A stretch of 64,000 nucleotides of DNA, from positions 124,001 to 188,000 of the forward strand of contig CAJUOU010000001.1 of the NCBI GenBank assembly GCA_910588545.1, in the 5' to 3' direction. Shown here in pieces: positions 17,476 through 25,665 of this stretch. The notes below the pieces were generated by a model. That model searched no databases. It was not told where the DNA came from and was given only the letters and a program-made list of their open reading frames with translations. Every line of letters starts with the position of its first letter. Positions within the stretch are counted from its first letter, which is position 1. This DNA is from an uncultured Christensenellaceae bacterium. Its GTDB lineage: Bacteria; Bacillota; Clostridia; Christensenellales; UBA3700. Made by a program: the position numbers and the translations under genes.

Positions 17476-18798
17476 ATGGGAAAAACTAAAGATTTTATTA
17501 CAACTCATAAGACTGCCGTGATAATTGCTGCAGTAACAATAGCTGTTATTATTGGTTTGGCAGTAGGTATACCTTGCGGGATATTTTTTGCACCTAAACA
17601 TGGTAAAGTAAGTACTTATTCGTATGACAAAACTGCCGATTTTGATTTGGCAAAAGAAGGATATGTAATCAAAAAAAGCGAGGATAAAGACTTTAAAGTA
17701 TTAAATATTGCCGATTTGCAAATGTCGGAGGTTTATACTATTTCGCAAAATAAACGTAATTACGATTTGGTTAGAAGATTGGTGGAACAAGAAAAACCTG
17801 ATTTGTTGACTTTTACAGGCGATAATTTTTGGCTAAATAATGCAAAGTCCGCAACTAAAAAGTTTATTAAAAATATAGATAGTTTGGGTGTGCCGTGGGC
17901 GCCTGTATTCGGTAACCACGAGCCTGAGACGGAAGTAGATAAAAATTGGATAATCGAACAATTTTTGACTGCTCAAAATTGTATATTCAATTATGGCGAA
18001 AATGCTAATAGAGTAAAAGATTTGGCAAAAGGTCCAAATAACATTGACGGAGTTGGTAACTATGTTATTAATGTGCTTGACAGCCAAAATAAAATAATAC
18101 ATACAATTTTTATGATTGACTCTCACTCCAACAATGACGACCAACACCCAGAAAAAGTTGAAAATATAGCGCAAAGCAGTGGCATTGACGGACTTGACGG
18201 GTGGTATACAAAAGACAATTATCTTTTTAAACCAAACGAAAAGGATAACAGCAAGCTTGATGCGGTTGGTACAAAATACGATTATATCAAAGCAAATCAA
18301 ATAGAGTGGTATGAGTGGGTTGTAAAAGGCGTTGCAAAATTGAACAATGCACAACTAAATGCAGATAATGTTGTTCCGTCTTCAGCTTATTTCCATATTC
18401 CATTGCCGGAGTTTAATATCGCTTATGCAATTTATGAAAAGGAATTGATTCAAAAGTATGGTAACATTAAAGATAAAAATGGTAATTACACTATTGACGG
18501 CAGAGAAGAAGTAAACGGCAACTTTGGTTTAAATAGAGAAAATGTATGTTCGCCTTATTACAATAGCGGTTTCTTTGCAAAAATGCAGGAGCTAAAAAGT
18601 ACTAAGGATGTTATAGTCGGTCACGACCATGTTAACAACTCTTCAGTAGAGTATAAAGGTATTAGGTTGACTTATGGTTTGAAAACAGGCGACGGCTGCT
18701 ATTGGGATAGCACAGGCACAGTAAGCGGCGGAACTGTTATCGCGGTAAATAACATAGGTGGTACAAAAACTGCTCATAAATATATGCCTTTTAATTAA
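17476..18798 (+). CDS. Membrane-anchored calcineurin-like metallophosphoesterase
   Basis: 440 residues. An N-terminal helix (about residues 14-36) should anchor or export the enzyme, with the catalytic domain outside the cell. The binuclear metal site is complete: NIADLQ (Asp80), TGDN (Asp116, Asn117), GNHE (Asn147, His148), YFHIP (His307) and GHDHVN (His383, His385). This order fits Dcr2/PhoD-like or purple-acid-phosphatase-related phosphoesterases. GGAGG precedes ATG 17476. It has its own promoter and terminator. The substrate is unknown; release of phosphate from extracellular esters is inferred. Confidence 0.85.
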   Translation: MGKTKDFITTHKTAVIIAAVTIAVIIGLAVGIPCGIFFAPKHGKVSTYSYDKTADFDLAKEGYVIKKSEDKDFKVLNIADLQMSEVYTISQNKRNYDLVRRLVEQEKPDLLTFTGDNFWLNNAKSATKKFIKNIDSLGVPWAPVFGNHEPETEVDKNWIIEQFLTAQNCIFNYGENANRVKDLAKGPNNIDGVGNYVINVLDSQNKIIHTIFMIDSHSNNDDQHPEKVENIAQSSGIDGLDGWYTKDNYLFKPNEKDNSKLDAVGTKYDYIKANQIEWYEWVVKGVAKLNNAQLNADNVVPSSAYFHIPLPEFNIAYAIYEKELIQKYGNIKDKNGNYTIDGREEVNGNFGLNRENVCSPYYNSGFFAKMQELKSTKDVIVGHDHVNNSSVEYKGIRLTYGLKTGDGCYWDSTGTVSGGTVIAVNNIGGTKTAHKYMPFN

Positions 18799-18805
18799 AT
18801 GAAAC

Positions 18806-18841
18806 AAAAAAAACAAACAGTCTATTTTCTGTTTGTTTTTT
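18806..18841 (+). terminator. Terminator of the phosphoesterase gene
   Basis: Stem AAAAACAAACAG/CTGTTTGTTTTT with an 8-nt loop and trailing T run. Confidence 0.85.
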
Positions 18842-18935
18842 GCGATTATGATACAAAATTAATTGAAAATCGGCATTAAATTGTTGGATATAAAAATTTA
18901 TATCATTATTAGAGTATAAATTAATTTAAAAAAAC

Positions 18936-18966
18936 AAATAAAAGTCGGCAAAACCGACTTTTATTT
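18936..18966 (-). terminator. Terminator of fba
   Basis: Stem AATAAAAGTCGG/CCGACTTTTATT; on the minus strand it is followed by TGTTTTTTT. It lies about 40 bp past the fba stop. Confidence 0.85.
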
Positions 18967-19004
18967 TGTTTTATATCATATTAAATTAATAAATAAAATT
19001 CAAA

Positions 19005-19973
19005 TTAAGCGTTTTTCTCAACCGCAGCTATAATCTCTGCAGCTTTGCCGTTACAGCCTAAAACGTTAACAAGTTTGTGACGAACGATTTCCTTAATATT
19101 TGCTCTTGCATCGCCAAGATATTGACGTGGGTCAAAGTGGTCAGGATGCTCATTGAAGTGCTTACGAATTGCAGCAGTGCAAGCAAGTCTTAAGTCAGAG
19201 TCAATGTTGATTTTGCAAACTGCCATTGATGCAGCTTGACGAAGCATTTCCTCAGGAATACCGATAGCATCTGGCATTTTTCCGCCGTTTTCGTTAATAA
19301 TTTTAACAAATTGTTGAGGAACTGAAGATGCACCGTGAAGAACGATTGGGAAGTTAGGAAGTCTTCTTTCAACTTCTTCCAAAATGTCAAACTTAAGTTG
19401 AGGTTTTTGACCTGGTTTGAATTTGTAAGCGCCGTGGCTTGTACCGATAGCGATAGCCAAGCTGTCAACACCTGTTTTAGTTACAAACTCTTCAACTTCT
19501 TCTGGACGAGTGTAAGATGCGTCTTCTGCACTTACGTTAACAGCGTCCTCGATACCTGCAAGTCTGCCAAGCTCTGCTTCAACAACAACGCCTCTTTCAT
19601 GAGCGTAGTCAGCAACTTTTTTAGCAAGTTCGATATTTTTCTCAAATGGATGATGAGAACCGTCAATCATTACGGAAGTAAATCCGTTGTCGATACAATC
19701 TTTGCAAAGCTCGAAAGTGTCGCCGTGGTCTAAGTGCAAGCAGATTGGTAGGTTGCTGTCGATAACTGCAGCATCAACCATTTTGCGAAGATAAGTAGCA
19801 TTAGCATACTTACGAGCACCAGCTGAAACCTGAAGAATAAGTGGAGCTTGTTCTTCTTTAGCGGCATCAACGATACCTTGAATAATTTCCATGTTGTTTA
19901 CGTTAAAAGCACCGATTGCATATTTGCCTTCGTAAGCTTTTTTGAACATTTCTTTACTAGTAATTAATGGCAT
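19005..19973 (-). CDS. fba: Fructose-bisphosphate aldolase, class II
   Basis: 322 residues. This zinc enzyme splits fructose-1,6-bisphosphate into dihydroxyacetone phosphate and glyceraldehyde-3-phosphate. Motifs are ICLHLDHGDTFELCKDCI (zinc His and catalytic Asp region), MIDGSHHPFEKNI, the glutamate of VVEAELG, and VLHGASSVPQ. I start at ATG 19973 (MPLITSKEMFKKA), which has TCCTCC on the plus strand as its ribosome site; a longer frame to 20024 lacks one. Acidic and basic codons are very uniform, as in highly expressed genes. Monocistronic. Confidence 0.95.
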   Translation of the reverse strand: MPLITSKEMFKKAYEGKYAIGAFNVNNMEIIQGIVDAAKEEQAPLILQVSAGARKYANATYLRKMVDAAVIDSNLPICLHLDHGDTFELCKDCIDNGFTSVMIDGSHHPFEKNIELAKKVADYAHERGVVVEAELGRLAGIEDAVNVSAEDASYTRPEEVEEFVTKTGVDSLAIAIGTSHGAYKFKPGQKPQLKFDILEEVERRLPNFPIVLHGASSVPQQFVKIINENGGKMPDAIGIPEEMLRQAASMAVCKINIDSDLRLACTAAIRKHFNEHPDHFDPRQYLGDARANIKEIVRHKLVNVLGCNGKAAEIIAAVEKNA

Positions 19974-20012
19974 AGTAAAAAATCCTCCGATTGTTTTTTG
20001 TTTAATGTATAT

Positions 20013-20041
20013 ATGATAACACATAATTATTAATTTTTCAA
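20013..20041 (-). promoter_or_regulatory. fba promoter
   Basis: Minus-strand TTGAAA (20036-20041), 17-bp spacer, TATCAT (20013-20018), about 40 bp before the start. Confidence 0.75.
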
Positions 20042-20164
20042 CAATTTTCTAATAATTTTGCTTATTTATTACGAAATTTTTTATTTGTTGCAGTGTCGTT
20101 ATATTTAACAAAATAATTACAAAATAAATTTACTTTTGTTTTTGTTTATGTTATATTATATATA

Positions 20165-20250
20165 AGTAAGCTTTTTTGTGTAAAAAGGCGGTTTTGATTT
20201 TGCTTGCTAAACGGCAAAGCCCGTGGCAGATAATTTAACAATTCTATCAC
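20165..20250 (+). other. Possible structured leader upstream of the MBL hydrolase operon
   Basis: In the 335-bp gap between fba and the MBL gene, a GC-richer island stands out from very AT-rich flanks. AGTAAGC can pair with GCTTGCT downstream, and ACGGCAAAGCCCGTGGC can form a second local fold. TATATT/TATAAG elements lie just upstream and could be a -10. It matches no riboswitch class that I can name. It could be a leader RNA or chance. Confidence 0.25.
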
Positions 20251-20308
20251 ACATTTTTAAAAAAGTAATAAAATATAAGTAGTAAATTTTATACATATAA
20301 AGGATATT

Positions 20309-21481
20309 ATGGCAAATAAGAAAAAAGATTTTGACGTAAAAGCAACAAACCGCGGTGTTAGGGTAAAAGTAGGTAAAAGCCGTGCAAAAACAATAAAATA
20401 TACATCAACAGTGTTTATAGCGATTGCCGTATTTGTATTGGCAGTGGTTTTGGCTGTATTGATACTACGTTTTGTATTCCCCGAATATTGGAAAAGGTTT
20501 ATTGCTATCTTTTATCCGCCTAATACGACAGAAAAAGCCGACGGAGATTTGGCGGTACATTTCCTTGATGTTGGTCAAGGCGATTGCATAATTATTCAAC
20601 TGCCTGATGGTAAAAATGCAATTATCGACGCAGGTGGAGATGCAAAAAATACTACTAATGAGAGATGCGAGGACAGAATTATAAGTAACATAAACGAACT
20701 TAAAATAAAAACTTTTGATTACATGATTTTAACACATACCGATGCTGACCATGTGGACTATATGGATACCGTACTTGAAGAATACGATGTACTTAATATT
20801 TATAGACCTGCATTTAACAGCAAATCGGAAAAAGCTGTTGGGGTCAATCCTCAATACGGCACAGTGCAAACAGTCACTTATGATAACTTTGTTACTGCCG
20901 TAAAACAAGAGCAACAGGAAATCGGTGCGAAAGTAGAGTTTAATATAGGCAAAAAAGAAATAGTCGGCAAAGGTTACAGATTTGATATCTACGGTGTGGA
21001 AGAAAAATGGTATTTGAAAGATGTTGTCGGCGATGAAGAAAAGATAGACGCAAAAGAAAAAAATAAAGTTTCACCTATGGTATTGCTTACATACAATGCC
21101 GAAAAAGATGTCAGAAAAATTATGTTTACGGGCGATGCCGAAGGCAAAGGCGGAAACAATGGCGAAAGTTTGTTTTTGGAAAATTACAATGATAATATAG
21201 ATATAGACTTATTAAAAGTCGGTCATCACGGCAGCAGTTCTTCTGCAAGCGACGAGTTTTTAAAAAGGCTTGACCCGGAATATGCTGTAATAAGCGTAGG
21301 GGTTGAAAACAATCACGGACATCCAAATCAAAATTGTTTGGATAGGCTTGCAAATTATGCTGACGGAAGGGGACAATACGGCGTACAAGTTTATATGACC
21401 AAAGTTTACGGCGATATAGTTGTCAGAGTCAATAAACAGGGAGATATGTCTTTTAAAACGGACATAAACACTGCCGCATGA
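20309..21481 (+). CDS. Membrane-anchored MBL-fold hydrolase (ComEC C-terminal-domain-like)
   Basis: 390 residues. A basic N-terminus is followed by one membrane helix (about residues 33-55), then a metallo-beta-lactamase domain. The opening VHFLDVGQGDCIIIQLPDGKNAIIDAGGD is typical of the ComEC/Rec2 hydrolase domain. The metal motif is LTHTDADHVDYMD (His143, Asp145, Asp147, His148), and KVGHHGSSSSASDEFL follows. ComEC's multi-helix channel is absent, so this is a stand-alone extracytoplasmic relative, perhaps a nuclease or phosphodiesterase. Its stop overlaps the next start by 4 nt. Confidence 0.85.
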   Translation: MANKKKDFDVKATNRGVRVKVGKSRAKTIKYTSTVFIAIAVFVLAVVLAVLILRFVFPEYWKRFIAIFYPPNTTEKADGDLAVHFLDVGQGDCIIIQLPDGKNAIIDAGGDAKNTTNERCEDRIISNINELKIKTFDYMILTHTDADHVDYMDTVLEEYDVLNIYRPAFNSKSEKAVGVNPQYGTVQTVTYDNFVTAVKQEQQEIGAKVEFNIGKKEIVGKGYRFDIYGVEEKWYLKDVVGDEEKIDAKEKNKVSPMVLLTYNAEKDVRKIMFTGDAEGKGGNNGESLFLENYNDNIDIDLLKVGHHGSSSSASDEFLKRLDPEYAVISVGVENNHGHPNQNCLDRLANYADGRGQYGVQVYMTKVYGDIVVRVNKQGDMSFKTDINTAA

Positions 21482-21897
21482 AAACTAATCTGATAATTAT
21501 AGGCGAAAACAGTCAAATTAATAAAAGCGTAGGTCAGGTTTTGGCGGAAATGCTTGAACTGAATTATCTTGATTTTGATGGCTATTGCGATTATATCAAT
21601 TTGGTAAGCCGTGATAAAGTCATACAAATATATGGTAAAAGGAAATACAATGAATTGCAAAAGGAAACTTTACCGCAAATGCGAGATTTTTGCGATAGTG
21701 TTATTGCTTTTGATGAAAAAGTATCAAGGTTACCGTCCGTTTATAAGGTTGTAAATAAAACCGCATTTATCGTATGTATTGCTAACAAAGATAAGGAAAA
21801 ATACGCAAAATATGCGGATATATGGATAACTTTGAACAAAAAAAGTAAAAAAGTATTAATAAACGAAATAATAAGAAAATTGGGAGATGTACAATGA
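21478..21897 (+). CDS. Shikimate-kinase-like protein with degenerate P-loop
   Basis: 139 residues. The layout follows shikimate kinases: LIIIGENSQINKSVGQVLAEMLELNYLDFDGYCD at the N-terminus, then YGKRKYNELQKETLPQM. The Walker A loop is degenerate: the expected GxxGxGKS reads GENSQINKS, missing the inner glycines. Catalytic activity is therefore doubtful, and a ligand-binding or regulatory role is possible. It overlaps both neighbours by 4 nt, so the three genes are co-translated. Alternatively it belongs to another P-loop nucleotide kinase lineage. Confidence 0.55.
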   Translation: MKTNLIIIGENSQINKSVGQVLAEMLELNYLDFDGYCDYINLVSRDKVIQIYGKRKYNELQKETLPQMRDFCDSVIAFDEKVSRLPSVYKVVNKTAFIVCIANKDKEKYAKYADIWITLNKKSKKVLINEIIRKLGDVQ

Positions 21898-22742
21898 CAA
21901 AATTTGATATAGAACTAGTTGGAAAAGTTGGGTCAATGGCTCTGATTAATAAGGAATATAATGACATAAATTACAATGTAATCGCAAGGCTTTCAAAAGA
22001 GTTGAAACCTGGTTATATTTGGGTGACTTCGGGCGCTGCGGAGATTGGCAGACTTGATTTTATAAAAAGAAATGGTTATGAGCTTGACGGAGATAGTTCG
22101 GAAGTTAAAACGGATTACGCTGCGCAAGGACAATCAATTTTAATGAGCAATTACAGACAGTATATGGATAGCCGTTATTCCTTAAGACAAATTTTGGTTG
22201 AACATCAACATTTTAACAATGAAGTTAAAAGAGAATATTTAAAAAAGCTTTTAATTCGTTGCCCAAAACAAAATGCTATTCCTATTATCAACTATAACGA
22301 CCCTCTATCTACTGAAGAAATCATAAAAATGGAATTGATACAGCTTGGAAACAGCGAAAACTATGTTCACGGTATAGATAATGACGAAACTGCAAGCCAA
22401 ATCGCGTGTTTAGTTAAATCAAAAAGATTATTGATTATGACAAGTGTGGATGGAATTTACAGCGATGTTAACGACAAAGACTCTTTGGTAAAATTTATTA
22501 GCGGAGCTACAGTAAGTGAAGTTGTACAAAACATTGAAGAATATCAAAAAGCCTGCTATGGCGCAAGCAGAAAAGGTGCAGGTGGTGCTAAAGCAAAGCT
22601 TGAATATATTAAAGACCCTGTGATGAATGGTACAGAGGTTATAATTGCAAACAGCAAATATAAACTAAAAGATATTTTAAGCGGCGATGCTCCAAGTACA
22701 AAAATCGGTGTTGATTTGGGTGTGAAAAGTAAGTTTATATAA
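21894..22742 (+). CDS. Amino-acid-kinase-family protein (glutamate-5-kinase-like)
   Basis: 282 residues. The fold is indicated by VGKVGSMALINKEYN, the VTSGAAEIGRLDF glycine turn, INYNDPLS, and the later IDNDETASQIACLVKSKRLLIMTSVDGIYSD and RKGAGGAKAKLEYI segments. These match the carbamate/glutamate/aspartate kinase superfamily, closest by eye to ProB. It differs in its long middle segment and lacks a PUA domain. No proA is nearby, so a proline-synthesis role is not supported. The substrate is unknown. Third gene of the MBL operon, starting inside the preceding gene. Confidence 0.65.
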   Translation: MTKFDIELVGKVGSMALINKEYNDINYNVIARLSKELKPGYIWVTSGAAEIGRLDFIKRNGYELDGDSSEVKTDYAAQGQSILMSNYRQYMDSRYSLRQILVEHQHFNNEVKREYLKKLLIRCPKQNAIPIINYNDPLSTEEIIKMELIQLGNSENYVHGIDNDETASQIACLVKSKRLLIMTSVDGIYSDVNDKDSLVKFISGATVSEVVQNIEEYQKACYGASRKGAGGAKAKLEYIKDPVMNGTEVIIANSKYKLKDILSGDAPSTKIGVDLGVKSKFI

Positions 22743-22833
22743 AGAGAAAGAGTTGAAAAGTTATTTTAATATAAAGCGTTTATTTTTATCTAAGCTTGGA
22801 AATAAAAATATTAGTAAATAAAAAAGGTATGTT

Positions 22834-23748
22834 ATGAATTATGATGTCTTGATTATAGGCGGAGGTCCAAGTGGATTGACTGCCGGAATATATGCCGTAC
22901 GTGCAGGTTTGAGTGTTGCGATTGTTGAAAAACAATTTGCGGGAGGACAAATTGCCAACACTGAAAGTGTTGAAAATTATCCTGCGCTTTTAAATGTAAG
23001 CGGTTTTGAACTTGCGACTAAAATGTTGGAACATGCGGAAAAGTTGGGCGTTAAAATTATTTATGACAATGTTGTAAATTGTAAGTTTGACAATAATGGT
23101 AAAGTAGTTGAACTTGAGAGCGGCAATGAGATTAATGCAAAAACCGTAATTTTATGTGCAGGTGCAACACCACGAAAATTAGGACTTCAAAATGAAGATA
23201 AGTTTGTAGGTCGTGGTATTTCTTATTGTGCAACTTGCGACGGTGCTTTTTATAAGGATAAAATCGTTGCAGTAGTAGGCGGTGGCAACACCGCAGTTAG
23301 CGATTGTTTATACCTTGCTAAGTTTGCAAAACAAGTGCATTTGATTCATAGACGTGATAAATTGAGAGCAAGTAAAGCAGATACAGAAAAATTGATAAAT
23401 AGTGGCGTTAATATTATTTATAATAGTGTCGTATCGGAAATTGTCGGAGATAATAAAATATCTCATATAAAATTGCAAAATGTAGAAAATAAAGAAATAA
23501 ATGAAATGCAAGTTGACGGAGTTTTTGTTGCAATAGGTCAAATACCAAGCAATATTTGCCCTCAAATTGCTCGTGATGAATATGGTTATATATTGGCTGA
23601 CGAAGATATGAAAACAAATATCGACGGAGTTTTTGTAGCGGGCGATGTAAGACAAAAAAAAGTACGTCAAGTTGTGACAGCAGTAAGTGACGGGGCTATA
23701 GCCGCTGAAATGGCAAATGAATATATTTTGAACAATTACGGCAATTAA
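22834..23748 (+). CDS. trxB: Thioredoxin reductase
   Basis: 304 residues. FAD site GGGPSGLTAGIYAVRAG at the N-terminus, redox-active CATC (Cys132, Cys135) in ISYCATCDGAFY, NAD(P) site GGGNTAVSD, and the C-terminal GVFVAGDV FAD motif. It passes electrons from NAD(P)H to thioredoxin in the cytoplasm. No thioredoxin gene is adjacent. AAGGTATGTT precedes the ATG at 22834. It may be read from the MBL operon or from its own promoter in the 91-bp gap. Confidence 0.92.
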   Translation: MNYDVLIIGGGPSGLTAGIYAVRAGLSVAIVEKQFAGGQIANTESVENYPALLNVSGFELATKMLEHAEKLGVKIIYDNVVNCKFDNNGKVVELESGNEINAKTVILCAGATPRKLGLQNEDKFVGRGISYCATCDGAFYKDKIVAVVGGGNTAVSDCLYLAKFAKQVHLIHRRDKLRASKADTEKLINSGVNIIYNSVVSEIVGDNKISHIKLQNVENKEINEMQVDGVFVAIGQIPSNICPQIARDEYGYILADEDMKTNIDGVFVAGDVRQKKVRQVVTAVSDGAIAAEMANEYILNNYGN

Positions 23749-23832
23749 TGAGTGTGAAATAACAATTTATTGTGTTAAAATTGAGGCAAAACGCAATTTA
23801 CATATAATTTACATAAAAATCGTGAAAAATAT

Positions 23833-23861
23833 TTGACAAAAAAATTTTTAGGTGTTATTAT
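23833..23861 (+). promoter_or_regulatory. Strong promoter of a probable small RNA
   Basis: TTGACA (23833-23838), 17-bp spacer, TATTAT (23856-23861), with A/T tracts upstream. No convincing coding gene follows before the terminator at 23928. Confidence 0.75.
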
Positions 23862-23867
23862 ATAGTC

Positions 23868-23969
23868 ACGATAAAGGTGCTGCGGTACCTCGTAATAAAT
23901 TAGCTCATAATTTTCCCCCTTATCATTGTCGACTTGCTTGTTATAACGAGCAAGCCGACATATTTTTTG
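23868..23969 (+). ncRNA. Putative small RNA of about 100 nt, class unknown
   Basis: A consensus promoter and a strong terminator bracket about 100 nt without a credible coding sequence. The terminator stem GTCGACTTGCTTG (23928-23940) pairs 12 of 13 with CGAGCAAGCCGAC (23947-23959), followed by ATATTTTTT. The 5' part can close by GATAAAGG (870-877) with CCCTTATC (917-924). AGGT/ACCT could form an inner loop around GCTGCGGT. It is not SRP, 6S, tmRNA or RNase P by eye. An open frame of 103 codons across the region runs through both terminators and has no ribosome site, so I do not call it. Confidence 0.55.
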
Positions 23970-23972
23970 TTG

Positions 23973-24018
23973 AAAAGCAAACTACACATTTGTATGTTAA
24001 AATGTGTAGTTTGCTTTT
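23973..24018. terminator. Long hairpin between the small RNA and the convergent alpha-galactosidase gene
   Basis: Perfect 18-bp stem (23973-23990 with 24001-24018) around a 10-nt loop, with A and T ends. It lies 3 bp past the stop of the minus-strand gene and can stop transcription from both sides. Confidence 0.85.
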
Positions 24019-24021
24019 TAT

Positions 24022-25503
24022 TTATTCGTTATTGTTTAATGAAAATTTTGACGGAAAAGTTGTAGGCTTTAATTGTTTATCGGAAATTATTAGGTTAGGC
24101 GATGCGTTAGATATAAGTTGCAACAGTTTGTTTTTTATTTTTTTGTTATTTGGCACGGTATAAACACAAGGATATATTTTGTTAAGATATTTTTTATATA
24201 CCAAGCTGTTTACGCTTGACTTGGCACTCGTTGGGAAATTTGCCGAAAGCATATCTCCTATATCATACCAATAATTACTGCTGTCGGATGAAATCGCTAT
24301 CCAATCGCAGTTGCCTACTGCGGATAAAAATGGAACTCCACCCAAAATCAACAGTTTGTTTTCGGTTAATTTCCTAATTGTGCTAATTGCGTGGTTAATA
24401 AGCATTGCTTGAGTTTTGCCTTCAACGGGTATGCTTGCAGCCATATAAATGCAATCACAGTATACTGCATCAAATTGATATTCGTTGAAAATCACGTCAA
24501 ACATATCTTTTAAATATTGAGTGCTATCGTCAAACGATATATCAAGTGAATACGCTCCACCCCAAAACGGGCAGGTAACCACAGGTTTATCGTTTTGTTT
24601 TACTGCCAAATTTTGTTGGTCGGAAAAGCTTTTTGAAAGTGGGGATATTGCAAAAGGTGTAATCCATAGCGCTGCTAAAATCTTTTTACTGTGGATATTT
24701 TCTACAATAGATTTTAAACCGTTTGGGAACTTTTTTTCGTCAATATCAAGTATGTTGCCACTATTTTGTGCATATCCGTCTCCAATGATAAACATATTAT
24801 AATCATTCTGCAAATTGTGGATTTTTTCATTTACTATTTGTGCGGTTATGTTGTTTTTGTAATCACTAAAGGTATTGTATGCAATAAGTCTTGTAGTTTT
24901 TTGAGTTTTATCATTTAGGTTTAAGTTTTCTTTTAAAACATTAATGCTATTTACAAAATCCTCTTCAATTCGAAGTACTTTGATAAGCTGCATATTTTTA
25001 TTTACAGCATAACCTTTAAAATCTCGCGTTATTTTTAGAACATTGCGGTCAAAATCATAATCGTACTTTGTAAAGGTATCTTTTTCGTCAAGACTTACAA
25101 ACATTAAGGTGTTGTTTGTATTGTCTTCTTTAAAATAGCAGATGCCAAAGCTAGTGTTTTTACTAAAATTACTTTGATATTCCGCAATACAATCTATCCC
25201 ACTGCCTTTATACATGTTTTTTTGTAAAAAAGCAGATAGTTTGTTTTGTTTGCTGTTGCAGTTGATTTTATATGATGGTAACCAAGTTTGGTAGCCGTTT
25301 GTAATCATTTGAGTAAATTTTTTATCTATTGGCAAATAAAACTCAATTTTAAAGTCTTTAAATTCTTTGCTTGTTTGTATTTTAGAGCAAAGAATATCGT
25401 CCTTTAAATCTATATCTATTTTATAATCATTATTTTTTAGTTCGGTTGAGTAAACTTGACTTTCGCCGATAATATATGAAATTTTACAATTTATTATTTG
25501 CAT
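24022..25503 (-). CDS. GH36-like alpha-galactosidase
   Basis: 493 residues. The C-terminal half matches a GH36 subgroup: ALWITPFAI, FDAVYCDCIYMAASIP with the nucleophile-position Asp, LLILGGVPFLSAVGNCDWIAISSD with the acid/base-position Asp, then SNYW. In relatives the second motif usually reads like MRIGPD; here it is AISSD, so local active-site residues differ. There is no signal peptide, so it would act in the cytoplasm on imported alpha-galactosides. LacZ at 27358 is a functional neighbour. Length is shorter than classic 700-residue GH36 enzymes but normal for this subgroup. Confidence 0.75.
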   Translation of the reverse strand: MQIINCKISYIIGESQVYSTELKNNDYKIDIDLKDDILCSKIQTSKEFKDFKIEFYLPIDKKFTQMITNGYQTWLPSYKINCNSKQNKLSAFLQKNMYKGSGIDCIAEYQSNFSKNTSFGICYFKEDNTNNTLMFVSLDEKDTFTKYDYDFDRNVLKITRDFKGYAVNKNMQLIKVLRIEEDFVNSINVLKENLNLNDKTQKTTRLIAYNTFSDYKNNITAQIVNEKIHNLQNDYNMFIIGDGYAQNSGNILDIDEKKFPNGLKSIVENIHSKKILAALWITPFAISPLSKSFSDQQNLAVKQNDKPVVTCPFWGGAYSLDISFDDSTQYLKDMFDVIFNEYQFDAVYCDCIYMAASIPVEGKTQAMLINHAISTIRKLTENKLLILGGVPFLSAVGNCDWIAISSDSSNYWYDIGDMLSANFPTSAKSSVNSLVYKKYLNKIYPCVYTVPNNKKIKNKLLQLISNASPNLIISDKQLKPTTFPSKFSLNNNE

Positions 25504-25580
25504 TTTATACCTTCTTTAATATTTTATATTATAATTTTAGACAAAATTGTATAATTGTATAATTTATTTTCATATTTTTG

Positions 25581-25609
25581 TTGACAACGGTTTATTTAAA
25601 TGTTATACT
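25581..25609 (+). promoter_or_regulatory. Promoter of the PerR-like gene
   Basis: TTGACA (25581-25586), 17-bp spacer, TATACT (25604-25609). Confidence 0.8.
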
Positions 25610-25612
25610 AAA

Positions 25613-25629
25613 TTAGTAATGATTACTAA
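25613..25629. promoter_or_regulatory. Perfect Fur/PerR-type operator palindrome
   Basis: TTAGTAAT-G-ATTACTAA is a perfect 8-1-8 inverted repeat, close to the PerR box TTATAAT-N-ATTATAA. It begins 4 bp after the -10, covering the expected transcription start, so bound repressor would block initiation. Autoregulation is inferred. Confidence 0.75.
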
Positions 25630-25665
25630 GTTTTATCGTTTACTATTTAATTTTATGGAGTTATT

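Noticed and set aside
20200..20250. c-di-GMP riboswitch suggested by CAAAGCC
   Set aside because: The other conserved parts of that class (upstream CACGCACAGGGCAAACC-type segment) are missing.
23868..23930. T-box-like GAGGTACCGC on the minus strand
   Set aside because: No specifier stem, no matching antiterminator partner and no minus-strand gene behind it; the plus strand has the clear promoter and terminator.
23852..24163. 103-codon frame on the plus strand
   Set aside because: It crosses the terminator at 23928-23969 and the 18-bp hairpin at 23973-24018, overlaps the minus-strand alpha-galactosidase gene and has no ribosome site.
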